Assembly (NCBI RefSeq): GCF_032118995.1
Contig: NC_092654.1
Coordinates: 1,364,001-1,428,000, forward strand
DNA from: Asterias amurensis
Taxonomy: Eukaryota > Echinodermata > Asteroidea > Forcipulatida > Asteriidae
Direction: 5' to 3'
Length of the DNA: 64,000 nucleotides
The notes under the pieces were generated by a model. The model saw only the letters and a program-made list of their open reading frames with translations. It had not been told where the DNA came from and did not search any database. This document shows, piece by piece, positions 31,386 through 43,033 of the stretch; positions within the stretch are counted from its first letter, which is position 1, and every line of letters starts with the position of its first letter. Both the position numbers and the translations under genes were made by a program.

Positions 31386-31473
31386 TGAAAAAGGGGAAAA
31401 TTTAACTGAATCAACTTGACTGCTCTTATATCATGAACATTGACCAACAATTTAGAACGTATGAATGGTGTAG

Positions 31474-31647
31474 ACCCATCAGTTACTAGGGCGCTGTTAT
31501 CCTTTTCTTCTTTGAAATTTGTCTATAGATAGTATGACCGATAATGACAAATTTATCGGTCATACTAGTAGTAGTACTTATGGTACGACCGATAATGACA
31601 ACTACTTATTTCCCGCAAAAAGGAATACAGCGCCCCAGTAACTGGGT
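31474..31647. mobile_element. MITE with ACCCATCAGTTACT ends, 174 bp
   Basis: The left ACCCATCAGTTACTAGGGCG pairs with CGCCCCAGTAACTGGGT on the right; GACCGATAATGACAA occurs twice inside and again in inverse. A related half-copy lies at 46455-46532 (CAGTTAATGGGT end). Confidence 0.78.
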
Positions 31648-32230
31648 AAATGAATAACAGGTAATTTTTATTTAATTAAAATTTGGTTTCTTCGGATTGT
31701 TTTTTTATTCAGCACCATCCATCATGGGCATGTTACATAAGGTGGAAATAGCAAAATATCAAGCGAGGGCGCTGTTGAACCCACACAAAGATATAGGCGA
31801 TGCGTGCTGAGTCGTGCATGACAACACACACCGCATAGCAAACTGCCCCATCTGCCTACCCATAACGCATTGCGGTTCTGAATCGCAATAAACCTTATTG
31901 TTTACACAAGTTTCAATAAAACTTCTGAAAGTGGAAGGGATTCCAGCAAAGAACGGGGAGCCAGGAAAAGTTCAGAATTTAATTTAAGAATATTAACATC
32001 ATTTGTAAATTGTATGTGCCTTTTTGTCATCACTAAAATAAAATAAAAATCTCGAAAATCGATCACTCGAAACCGAATCATCTGAAACCGTGAAACATGT
32101 GAAAGTCATCATTGCTTTTTAAGTTTTGGTCATGCTGGTTTTAATATTCATCAAAAATTAAACTGAATAAAGACCGTGAGTCACTTGAATAAGAATTAAG
32201 AGTGGCAGAATTACATACTAAACAACTTAC

Positions 32231-32290
32231 ATGTCATTCCTTTTCTTTTCGTGCTCGTTTCGTCACTTTTGGTCACACTTTTTGGAGCAT
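32231..32290 (-). other. INVS: Probable first non-coding exon of INVS
   Basis: A strong minus-strand donor (ACAT then GTAAGT, 32230-32225) follows a purine-rich segment and lies just downstream, in the INVS direction, of an X-box-like motif. Exon length is a guess from the motif position. It faces the IKZF-like gene, whose start codon is about 210 bp away. Confidence 0.4.
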
Positions 32291-32501
32291 GTTGTTGTCA
32301 TAGTGCTGTACACAGAATTCTTTCAATCAAAATGAGGTTTCAGTGAAACTGTATAGCGCCCTCTGTCGGTAAGGCATAACACACAACTACAACATCAGCA
32401 TTTTGGGTGTTGAATGAAAAGACGATGAACGAAGTAAACCTACAAAATATCACTCAAGAAGTCACCAAAATACATCTTTGTGATTACTCCATAAAATACA
32501 G
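32290..32501. promoter_or_regulatory. Bidirectional promoter between INVS and the zinc-finger gene
   Basis: INVS runs left from about 32290 and the zinc-finger coding sequence starts at 32502 running right. The interval holds the X-box-like site and a CTCF-like match on the minus strand (32355-32369, GAGGGCGCT core). No TATA box is evident on either side. Confidence 0.5.
32294..32307 (-). promoter_or_regulatory. X-box-like motif in the INVS promoter
   Basis: The minus strand reads AGCACTATGACAAC, which fits RYYNYYATRRNRAC at 13 of 14 positions. It lies immediately upstream of the likely first INVS exon. Inversin is a ciliary protein and RFX control of such genes through X-boxes is established; use of this particular site is inferred. 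Confidence 0.5.
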
Positions 32502-35205
32502 ATGGCCGAAGACAGCAAGGTAAAATAAAGATGTTAAGGCGTACCCAATACCGATTTAGTATTGGTGTAATTTGTAAGATAAATCTTGTACTTTTTAGAC
32601 ACTACATTTTTTTGCACTTCAGTTGCACTTGTTTTTAGAGTTAGTTAACTTATTTTACACAGTCTTCTTATTAGCTAGACGTTTTATAAAATCACATCAA
32701 AGAAAATGGTTACTTGGGGATTTGACGAAATTAACTAATACTAGCATAAGGTTTATCACAAATACGGCCTGGTTGGTTATGAAAAATGGTAGAAAGCAGT
32801 CTTGTATGTAATGACGTTTATATGGAAGGCCACTTTCTCTTTAGGAAAAAGAAAGATATGTTTCCATTTCCTTTTCACACAGTGCCTTGAGTGATGCATA
32901 GTTGCCCAACTACTGTTCAGCCAAGCCCAACTATAGTTATGCCATTCCTAACTGTAGTTGGGAAATCTTAACTGTAGTTGGGCCGAGCCTATAGTTGGTG
33001 CAGAACAGAGGCGGAGACCTGGTCTGGCTGTATAAAAGTTAACATTGAGTTTAATTTCATATTTGTTTCCAGGAAGTTCAGCAGCAAGAAATCATCCGCA
33101 GAATGGAGGATGAGTTGGAAGAGCCAAGTCTAGAAACCGAAGCTGTACCTGAATCAGAATCCGATCCGCCGATTTCACCAATCCTACAAACAGCGCCCTC
33201 AACGTCTCCACCATCGGAACTACCGCCATCGCAACAACTAGCGCCAACTCAAATTCTGACACAACAATCAGCTGAGGTTTCAGTGCCCTTCCCGGCTACA
33301 TGTGACACCACTGCATCATTCTCAACTTCTTTTATCAATCAAGGTGTTGATTTAACGGCATTCTCTGGCGGTGAAGTAGTTCCGAATATTTACGACAACC
33401 AACAAGCTGTTCATACATGCAATAAGTGCAACAGCTGCTTCGCCAGTGCCTACGAGCTCACCGTACACTGGCAAGAAGAGCATCGAGACAATTTCAAATG
33501 CAAACGGTGCGAACGCACTTTTGCTAAGAAACACAATTTACTGCGGCACAATTGCGTGAATGCCTGTAACATATGCGGTCAGCAGTTCACCCGACGCTAC
33601 AACCTGAAGCTTCATATGCAGATCCACGGCGACGGCTCGAAGCTCCACAAGTGTGAATACTGTGGAAAGAGCTTCACTCGCAGGTACACCCTGCTGACTC
33701 ACACACGCTCGCACAGCGGTATCAAACTGTTCAAATGCAGCATCTGCGGGAAGGCCTTCACGAGACAGCACACTTTGAACTTACACATGAAGCGCCATGT
33801 CACTAAGTCAAGCTTTTACTGCAGGAGGTGCTATGCCGTGTTCACCGATGCCGTCAGCTTGCAGTTACATCGTGAAACTGAACACGCTAAAACCCCAAAG
33901 CAACCAGAATCACTTATTACCACAGCAACATCCCAATCCATCCAGCCAACCTCAAATGTTGTGTTTCCGAATTCAAATCCAGGTTACTTGTACGGACCAG
34001 CGAACGTCGGATCCAGTTCGTATCACAATCACATGGATTCGTTTTATCAACCGACCCATCAGGATATGCATAACCCTTTCCAAAATACATACCATGGTAA
34101 CAGAGGGTCCGCAAACAATCCCACCCAAAAAGACGGAGACTTCGGAGAAAAGAATTTGTTACATCAAGAATCGGGGCATGCGGCATCATTAGAAAAGCGT
34201 AAATGGTTCGAGGATGAAAGAGTTGGTGCATCTGCCAGGGGCACCTCTAGCAGACAAGAAACCATGTTCATGACTCAACCTGAGAATGAGGTAGTGACTG
34301 TGATCGACAGTGGGGATGAGGTGATGAATGAAAACTCACTGTACCCTGACAAGTCCAACAAAGAGAGGGAACAAGTTGATCAGGAGCCATCAGAGCGTGA
34401 CCTCTTCATAGCGGGGGACAAAGAATCAGATGATGTGGATACGATAGAGACACAGGAACTCGAGGCAGAGTCTCGTAGATCATTATTCCCAATCAATACC
34501 AGCAAACATCACAGACGAACAGCACGCCCTGTCAACCGACCAATGCGTAGGTCCTGGCAACACGGTGACAAACTCGTTAAAGAAACATCAGAAATAAGAA
34601 TCAATGTATTAGACCCGAGTGCAATGGAGGAGATGAACCCTCTCCTTACACCGCCGAGAAGTAGTGACACATCAACATCGAGACCCACCCATAATTCTTC
34701 CGAGTCCGGCAGTCCAAGCGCGGCATCGTTATTAGAGAGTCCCTCTTACTTAACCCGGCCCTTTCCCGCCATTTTGAAAATTGCACCCAGTAGTCCGCCG
34801 TCTGCGGAGAAAACGTGCCTACCAACGCAAATCGCTCCTCAAGTTTCATGCAACGATGTGGATCAAGAGATATCTGTCCATGTGCCTCCGCCCAACAGCC
34901 GCGTCGACAGCTATTCCTCGCATCGCGCTGGCAATAACGCTAACTCGGACAGCAGTACATCGTCATCACTCCTGGCTACTCAAAGGAAGGTCAAACACGA
35001 AGACGGGTCACAAAGCGATAGCGCAAAGTGGCGCTGCACTCACTGTGGAATAACTTTCGAGGAGAGTTTGATGTACGTCGTGCACATGGGCTGTCATGGG
35101 CAGTTAGACCCGTATCAGTGCAGCATGTGTGGCATGCTGTGCCAAGACCGAATGGCGTTCACATTGCATATAATCGGTGGAAAACATATCAAAACACAAA
35201 CCTAG
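32502..35205 (+). CDS. Ikaros-like C2H2 zinc-finger transcription factor, 716 aa
   Basis: Two coding exons join in phase 0. Exon 32502-32519 encodes only MAEDSK and exon 33073-35205 encodes the rest, with donor GTAAAA and acceptor TTTCCAG. An acidic, Pro/Ser-rich N-terminus is followed by six C2H2-type fingers at about residues 120-282, then a long disordered Ser/Glu-rich region. Two C-terminal fingers lie at about 659-712. The last pair, with VVHMGCHG, DPYQCSMCG and QDRMAFTLHI, closely resembles the C-terminal dimerisation fingers of Ikaros-family proteins (VMYTIHMGCHG..DPF in IKZF1). The N-terminal fingers would bind DNA in the nucleus. Finger 2 is degenerate: its second metal-binding His is replaced by a closely spaced Cys (RHNC). 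Six N-terminal fingers exceed the usual three or four of vertebrate IKZF proteins, so orthology to a particular member is not claimed. AATAAA at 36731-36736 is a possible poly(A) signal. Confidence 0.85.
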
Positions 35206-37770
35206 CATACAAAGTGATTAACTTCTGAAACAGCCTTTGGTGCTACTTCCTTTTAAAACGTTTCATTTTTGTTCATTTTGGCTAGCACACCAAATCCACA
35301 AATACATGATAGTAAAGTCAATCTGTGCATTGCACAATCTGGAATAATTAGCACTGTTTTTGTTGTTGATAATAATGGTACAGAAGTGTCTCAGGCGTCA
35401 GCCAGTTCTGATTCTTTAAACAGCCATTTTTATGATTCATTACGTTACTTAACTGTGGCTGTACTTTATTTTACATGTGTGTGTTTTATATAATGCCTCT
35501 GCCAGTATACAGTATACATTTTACAGTGCTCAGACACACATCACTCTATTGGTTCAACCAAAATAATGTTCTTTATTATGTATAACTCACACATAGATCC
35601 TTGCCATTTGATTGGTGGAATACATGCCATGACTGGCCTTATTGGCTAGTTAAGTGTTCTTTTTAATATGAAATAGGAACTAGTGAAATGCTTGCCTTAA
35701 TGCCAATTCCATTGAGCCCACTGGCTAGTCGATGAAAAAGTTCAGTGAAAATGCTGGTGGACTAGTAAAATGCCAATCCTATAGGCCAAAAGGCTAATAT
35801 TACTGAAAAACTTAAGGGCAAATCCTGAATTTACCGTTACTTTGACCTTTTTAGTTGTGAAGAAGTAGGTCATATCTCAAAGCCATTTGTGGCTGCTTTT
35901 GGGCATTTTGGAACAAGCCATTTCCGGCTGCTTTGTTCTCTAAAGGTTTTAGAATTCCATACTTCTGAAATTAAACCTAGCGAAAGGATCAGGCATTTTA
36001 TCAATTAATAGCTTCAATGTAGTGTAAATAATAATTAATGCAAGCAGTTGTCTATTTTGAACTATTTATAAATATATTAAACAGAAGAGCATGTTGCATG
36101 AAAGTGAACCTTAGAGGATGGGGTAAAAGGGAAATTTTGTGCACTTAATAATGATTGGCCAAATTATTAAGAAATATACAATATAGTCACCTGTTTTTAA
36201 GTTTCAGCTGTAAGCAGTGTCTATTAATTGTTAAAACAAAACAGCAAAACAAAATGTCAAAATATTTTGGTAAAGAATGTCAAATTCATCAATGTTTAGC
36301 GAGGTGACAGTGGGTACCGACTGCACAACTGGCTGCAGCATTTACAATCATGAATATTCAAATTTATTTACATAATTTAATTGATTTCTAATCAACTGGG
36401 GCCCTTCAGATGAAATCATTTTGCTGGATACTTACCATAACCATCTTTAAAACAATGAGGTTTTGGGATAGAAATTTAATTGGTTTTAGTTTTTATTTTA
36501 CTTTCTTTTCTTTTTATTTTATTCATTTGGAAAACAAATATTTTCCTAAATTTTATTTAATTGTTATTATAATAACTGTATTATAATATTTGTGGGTATT
36601 TTTTATTTAATTTTTCTGGTGGGGGGGGGGGGGTTATCAAAAACCCTACCTTTAAAATCATGTCTTATTCATTCAATGTTTGTGTGGGTCAAACTCTCTT
36701 TCCCTTTCCCAATAACATTATTTATTGTTAAATAAACACAAAGTTGTAATATTATTATTGTCTTATTATTATTATTGAGATGGGTTATGGTACACTAAAC
36801 AAAATAAACAAACATACCCAAACTTGATAAGTGGCTCTGTCTCTAACTATGTTATGTTTAGAATGATTGTTTTCATTTCCCCAAAGAGAAGCATTACATG
36901 CTCCTGAACAAGTTATTTTTATTTTGCTAAATTAAATCATTTCATTTAATGTGATTTATTATTTCTGGTTGGAAAGCAAAGCTGGTCGTAAAGCCAAGTC
37001 TCTAAAAAGCTAACTTAATCACTGTTCTAGCCAAGAACCCAATGGAGAGAAGACAAGGAATGAAGATTCAGTTTTAAATATGGGAGGAAAACCCTTGAGA
37101 GTTTTTCCAGGGAAACCCATGCAATCAGGGACTAATAACCCAAACCACATAGTGCCTTGGCATTTTGGGGCAGGGTCCCAGAGATGGGTCCCAGTGTTCC
37201 ATTCAAAGGGAACCTTGCCTAAAACAAGGGGGGAGGGGGCTTGATAAGGGTCCCCTAGCAAAGTCCGAAGTGTTTGCTGGTAGCACAGTAATATTTCAAC
37301 AGTCATTGGCCTTTGCGGCATTTTGTGAAATGCAAGGGGTGTGTCAAAGTTTCGCTTCATATCTGTGAAACATTTATAGACAAGCTACTAAATGAAATTA
37401 TTTACAATCCTCATAAAATGTGTTGTTTTATCAAGGGTTGTCCTCTCACAATCATTATACACTCTTAAAAGTACATTCAAGGAAGTTTAAACATAAACAT
37501 TTATACTTTTCTTTGCAGACCCCCCCCCCTCCCGACCCCACCCCCGTGTCAGGAATGTTTGTTTTGGTTTTGTGTTGGACAAATTTTGGACGCGTGGTGG
37601 CGTTTTTTAAAAATCTGGTTCCCAGACTCATTGGACCAAAAAGCGACTAGTATTTATATTAGGAAGCAGACGAATTCGCACATGCATCAAATCCACTCAT
37701 TCGTGCGTGTTGTTTGTCATTTACGAACGTAATTCTTTACTTTTTCGACCACCGACTAAAAGATATTGCG
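35206..37770. other. Interval between the zinc-finger gene and WDR4
   Basis: The first part is probably 3' UTR of the zinc-finger gene, with a candidate AATAAA at 36731-36736. A repeat at 35825-35945 (GAAGAAGTAGGTCATATCTC, GCCATTTGTGGCTGC) has a relative at about 60-185 of the window. A guanine run lies near 36620. A SINE-like segment at 37020-37170 is annotated separately. WDR4 leader sequence must lie just before 37771, but no TATA box is obvious. No additional gene is seen. Confidence 0.55.
37020..37170 (-). mobile_element. SINE-like repeat with GGGAGGAAAACCC block
   Basis: Shares GCCAAGAACCCAATGGAGAG and GGGAGGAAAACCCTTGAGAG with the better copy at 54525-54715, in which a minus-strand B box follows. 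Confidence 0.5.
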
Positions 37771-40700
37771 ATGGCCCGTCTGTTGTGGAGTTCCGAAAAT
37801 GCAGTTTGTATAAGTGACTCATCTTTTGTGGTTGTCTGCAATGGGTAAGTAGGATTCCCATTGTCATTGATCATTGAACTTTGAAGTCTTTAAACCAAGT
37901 TAGTTTCGATACGATGGGTTGGGGTTGGGGTGGGGGGGGGGGGGGCACATGCATAATGGCAGGGGAAGTTTTATTTTGTCATTCTTTATTGTCTTGCCTG
38001 GTAATGTTTTCACACTTCTGCTGCTGTTTGCTCATTTCCAGGGTAAGATTCAATAGGTTTAGAAAAGTTTCCGCATGGTGCCACCAGTTTTTTATTCGAT
38101 ATGAAATAAAATAGTATCTCATTTACCTCAATAATGAGATATTCCTTTTTGTAAAAATTAGTGAAAAAGTGGTGGCGCCATACGGAAAGTTATCTGTTAC
38201 TTAATTTATTATTTTTGTAACATATATTTTATTTTGTTATTTTTATGTTGAATGTTTGGGGGGGGGGGGGGAATCAAGAGGAACTGTGTACTTTCTCCAT
38301 GGTGTATCCTTCTGCTAATGCCCAAACTATGCTATACATGTTTTTCTGTCAATCTTCGGCTCAGGAGTAAAAACATGAAGTTCATATTCAGAACCTTTCT
38401 CCATTATAGACCTTATATGCACATGACGTCATTTTAGTACGGCACCCTTGCCTTGAGGTCAAAAGGAGGTTGTTCATTAATCATTGGCCAATCTATGTGC
38501 GTTTCGATTGTTTCGTCACCGTTTGACCTCAAAGATGGCGGCTGGATGACGTCAATGCGTAAGGTCGATTGTCATATTTTGATTCCATACTTTGAATATC
38601 TGATTGATGGCATTCTTTAATTTATCTGATGTAGATCATCTTCCAACCCTGTATATAAGGAGACACGCAGGAAACCAGAGGCAGTCCAGCAAACGGACAA
38701 AAACAAAGCACCATCAATGGAAGAACATAAACCTCCAAAAGTACCCAGGGGTGACCAAGGCCAAACTGACAGGTAAATTTACGACCATCCTCTACGACCG
38801 TCGGGAGGATGGAGGGTTAAGATCATCACAACTAGCTATCTTTATAACATGTAGCACTAGTAAGAACAAGATACGACTTTTAAATAATTAATTGAGTTTG
38901 TTATAATACTAAGTTTTGAAAATTGTATGATTGTATGGTTTGTTGTAACACTCAAGTATACAAATGTTGGGAGGGTGGAGGGGGTAAGATTATTGTTCTA
39001 GCAAAAGAAAGGTCTTGGGTTCGAATCCCACCCGAGTGATTTTCCTTCCAGTTTTTGTTCACAGAAATCAGGAATTACAGTGCTCAATACACATCTGTGT
39101 AAGGATAAAAACCATGTAATGTTCTTTTTCCCCATTGCAAAAAATTTCACATCTATAATATCAAAATATCAAAACTATTCCCATTGCAGCGACCCAAGCC
39201 ACTTTCCGACAGGCAGGATTCTAGCAAGTCGTTTTTCACCCAGCGGCAAATATTTTGCTCTGTGTGATGACTTCAAGACATTGTCTCTCTACTCCGTAGA
39301 CGGATGGAATCTACTCAGCACTAGGTTTGTACACAAAAATATACTCAATAGTGTAAACTGTTTCACAAAAAACATTGCCTTTAAAGTAAGTCTGTGGTAT
39401 TTTCCTGTAGAGAGCAGGGCCAAATTTCATAGAGTTGCCTAAGCACAAAAAGGAGCTAAGCACATTAAAACTATGCTTACTGGAATAAGGTTACCAGCCA
39501 AGCTAGCATGTCACATGAACAATTTGTAACTGGTATCCTGCTCATTTCTGCTTCTAAAGCAGACAGTTGTTAAGCAATACTTTCTTCTTTACTGGACTGT
39601 TTGAAATAGTATGATGGTGTACGCATGTGCCTAGATTTGAAAGGTGGCGCAAAAGGTTTTAAGCAATTGGTCGTTAAGCCATTTCTTTTGAAGATAAAAT
39701 GCAAAAAAAAAGTCGTAATTTTTCTATTGTTATTACAGGATGACACCGAAGCGCTGCATGTCCCTTGCGTTCAGTAACTCGGAGAATGAGTTGTATGTGG
39801 CAGACAAATTTGGTGATGTCTACTACTTCTCGGTATTGGAACCCGAACAAGAAGGATGTTTAAAACTGGGTCATCTCTCAATGCTTCTAGATATGGTAAG
39901 TTACTTCAGTTTTTTTGTTTGTAGTTTCACAATTTTAACACAATTTTTAGGAGAATTAGAAGAAAAGTACATGTTCCTATCTGCCTTTGTCGTGTCAAAC
40001 CTCAACTCTGCACACTATGATCAAAACACTAAAAGCAGTTTTAGAATTTCAACTTTGAGAGGGCAAGGACACTTTCATTTTGCATTAGGAACTTTTTGAA
40101 GGGACACCAAGGCCAACACATGGGCAACAGGGGCCAGTGACTCTGTGGCCTCCAAGTAATTACAGGCCTGCTTAAGTAATTTCTAAACGACAAAGATTTG
40201 ACTTCCAAGTGAGTTGTTCGTAAATAGCATTTGCATAAAACCTCTTTGGAGCAATGGTGGCTCTGAGATGAACCCGTGGCTTATGTAAACGGTGTCTCTG
40301 CAAAACTTGTTTGTAGTCCTAGCATGCAATGTTTTAAATCCTACTTAAAGATTTTGACTTATTCCTGACCTTTGATCTACAGGAAGTGTCTAAAGACAAT
40401 AAGTTTATCTTGACGTCAGATCGAGATGAGAAGATCAGAGTTAGTTGTCTCCCTAATGCCTACAACATCCACGCATTCTGTCTCGGCCATACAGAGTAAG
40501 AATCCCGCAATTATTTACCAAGATCAAGCCAAAGTTTCTGAAATTCAATAACCACTCACAGCATAGATTCTTCCAGGCCTTGAAAAGGGGAAAGCCAATG
40601 TCATTTTTGCAAAAGGGTCCTTCCATCAGAAAATCTTACAGTCCATGGAAACTGAAGGGGCGCCATGGCCAAGACTTGGGCAACAGAGACCAGGGCCCCT

Positions 40701-43033
40701 GGGCCTGTTCTATGCTGATTGGTTTATTGAATAAATATCACAAAATGCCCTTATCTTATTACACCACAGACCAGGGCAACATACACAAAGTATATCATTT
40801 TACAGCTGACTAAGTATTGAAAGCATAAAGTGCACTTAGCTCTAGTAAGAAACATAATAACAAAATTGTCATCAAAATGGTCTTTCTTTTCTTGGTTTAG
40901 ATTTGTTAGTAGAATCGCCATCATGCCTGGCTTTGACAATGTTTTGGTTTCGGGTGGTGGGGTAAGTACATTTGATTTTTGAAAACTTCCTTTTTTTGGA
41001 GGATACTTTGTGTTATTGTAGTTATTTATTAATTTTTTCAAGTACCTGTGTAGGCAAATGATGCACAAAAAAACTACAGTAGTCTGAAATGTGGCAAGAC
41101 TATTTTAGTGGCACATTTCTGTATGCCATCAACATCCACCCAGTTTCAAATTTCTTTATTAGCCAGAGGTTTATGACCAAACTCAACTGGGCCAATTTAA
41201 GCCGTTAAGGTTTAGCACAGTAAAGTCTAGCTTAGCAGACACAGTTTACCAGCCAAAATACCATGTGATGTGTACTGTTTGTGACTGGTTCCCCACTAAC
41301 TTTTGCTCAGCTGAACAAAATTGCTAATCACAGTTTCATAAAACTGCCTTGGTTTGTCTGCTCTCTCAACGATATTCAGGATTCCACACTCAGGTTTTGG
41401 GATTATGTTCAAGGAAGACAGCTCCATTGTGAGCCTCTTCAGTCACCTGATGTGTCACATGATGACGAGAGTCAGCCCACGATCATCACTGGTATTGCTT
41501 GCTGCGAGAAACATGGACTGGTTGCAGTAACGTTGCTAGGGTAGGTGTAGACTTTAGTACTCGTCAGAAATGCAGTATCCAGTTACAGTACTTAAGAGAT
41601 ATAGAAACAAATGGATAGGTCAACCAGTACAGGGGACTAGTCATCATTGGTTTATACCAATTCTGTTTTAATTCAACTTCCCTTCCTTGCCAAGAAGAGG
41701 AAAAACAATGGAGCAAGTGGTGGTCATGGCAGAACGGTCTAGTTCACCGGACCCAAGCTCTGGTATTTTAAGCAGCAGAGTGTGAGTTTGAATCCTGGTC
41801 ATGACACTTGTGCCCTTGAACAAGGCGCTTAACAATAATTGCTTTGTAAAAAGATGGGACGATGGTGCATTCTGCTCTACAAGCCTGACTCCTAGTTGAT
41901 GGTACCAATGCCTACATCATTACGGACTGTGAAGGGGTAACCCTGTTTCATTCCCCAGGAGTAGGTGGTGATGTGACGTACCCCTGGTGGCAGTTGATTT
42001 GGTTGATGGCCCAAATCAATTAAGTGTAGGCCTCACCTTGGTGTGGGCATTCGTAGCCTTGTGATGTTAGATGATCTTTCACGTATAACATTAATATTCT
42101 AAAAGGTTTTTTAAAAATGTACATTTCTTCCTCTCTCTCTGAACAGCTCCCCTGTTATTTTAGTGTTTCATATCGAACGGAGCGGAGGAAGCATCAGTGT
42201 CAAACCACTCTCCACCATAAACGTAGAGGCTGTTTGTTGGACGGTTTGTTTTGATGTCTTGGATAGACTATGGGTTATCAGACAGCTCGAGACAGAGCCA
42301 GTCATTGCTTACGCCGTTCAGGAATCTTCAGAAGGAGCTACGGTAAGTTCAAGACTTATAATTTCTCTGCCCTTATTAGCTTTTCAAGTTGTGTGAACCA
42401 AATTGTCTTGGTGTGCCCTGCATGCTGGAATGTGCATTTTTATATCACCCTTGCGAAAAAGAAAATGCTGTAATTTTTGGTAGGTCGCTTAAAATTTGAT
42501 TAAAAAGTTGAAGGGAAAACCCTGATTTGTCTACTCATTTTTTATTGACTTTAGTTACAACGGTTGGCTACTTCAGAGAAGGTCTCATCGTATCTGAATA
42601 GTGACTGGAGCTTCTTTAAAAGTAAGTTGTTCTTATATTTACAAGACCAATTATTAAAGCCAAGACATTTCTCAAACAAATGTCAACTCTGATAAATGAT
42701 AACTTCAAAACTTGTTTCAACATTTTGCAAGCGGTGATTTGGGTGGTGGCAATTCAGGTATTGTGTTGAGTATTTGAAATTCGTACCAAAAGTTTTGCCT
42801 TTCTATTTTCTAATTGATTGTTTCTCTGTGAAGGTGCTCTTGACACGCCAAGTCCGTACGCAAACCTCTACAAGAGAAGTTTTGACAACACCAAGGCGTA
42901 TATGGAACGGAAACAACAAAGAATTCAAGAACAACAGGAGAAGAAGAGCTCAAAGAGTAAGACTCTGAGATCACCACTGGAGAAAAGAGCGAAATTAGAC
43001 ATGGACACTAAAACAGCAGAAAGTGGAAGTTGA
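37771..43033 (+). CDS. WDR4: WDR4 (Trm82/Wuho), non-catalytic subunit of tRNA m7G46 methyltransferase
   Basis: WDR4 is a WD40 beta-propeller that holds the catalytic METTL1 subunit on tRNA for N7-methylation of guanosine 46. Exons: 37771-37844, 38635-38772, 39190-39324, 39739-39895, 40383-40495, 40901-40961, 41380-41540, 42147-42342, 42555-42621, 42834-43033. Phases add exactly to 433 residues (human 412). Family signatures are clear: [58 protein letters not shown] and CLGHTEFVSRIA, then STLRFWDY and GRQLHC. The tail (NLYKRSFDN, then a Lys/Gln-rich helix and basic KKSSKSK) matches the vertebrate C-terminus. Exon 2 is a polar linker, as in other species. A likely poly(A) signal AATAAA is at 43707-43712. 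Introns hold MITEs and SINEs, including a CRE-bearing MITE in intron 1. Confidence 0.95.
38061..38195. mobile_element. hAT-type MITE copy (GGCGCCACCACTTTTT family)
   Basis: Same family as the inner element at 14424-14555: left AAAAGTTTCCGCATGGTGCC, right GTGGTGGCGCCATACGGAAA. A degraded copy is at 46738-46870. It lies in WDR4 intron 1. Confidence 0.75.
38409..38566. mobile_element. MITE carrying CRE and YY1 motifs in WDR4 intron 1
   Basis: Imperfect inverted arms begin GACCTTATATGCACATGACG at the left and end GACGTCAATGCGTAAGGTC at the right, and both reach GAGGTCAAA/TTTGACCTC. Each arm holds the palindrome TGACGTCA (38424-38431, 38547-38554). The right arm also holds AAGATGGCGGC (38532-38542). 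It lies about 70 bp upstream of WDR4 exon 2. Confidence 0.7.
39000..39115 (+). mobile_element. SINE family 1 copy, 5'-truncated
   Basis: B box GGTTCGAATCC (39018), CCACCCGAGTGATTTTCCTT, TTTGTTCACAGAAATCAGGA and tail CAATACACATCTGTGTAAGG. It lies in WDR4 intron 2. Confidence 0.75.
39413..39600. repeat. AAGCAC foldback repeat copy
   Basis: GCCAAATTTCATAGAGTTGC and CTAAGCACA/GCTAAGCACA words with ACCAGCCAAGCTAGCATG match the family at 16695-16895, 41185-41345 and the right window edge. Confidence 0.55.
41715..42092 (+). mobile_element. tRNA-derived SINE, family 3 (full length)
   Basis: Head GGCAGAACGGTCTAGTTCAC, degenerate B box GTTTGAATCCT (41785), body CATTCCCCAGGAGTAGGTGG and 3' end TTCGTAGCCTTGTGATGTTA. 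Relatives at 24479-24640 and 25985-26315. It lies in WDR4 intron 7. Confidence 0.72.

Noticed and set aside
33797-34192. A 131-residue frame inside the zinc-finger gene
   Set aside because: Out-of-frame shadow of the 716-residue coding sequence.
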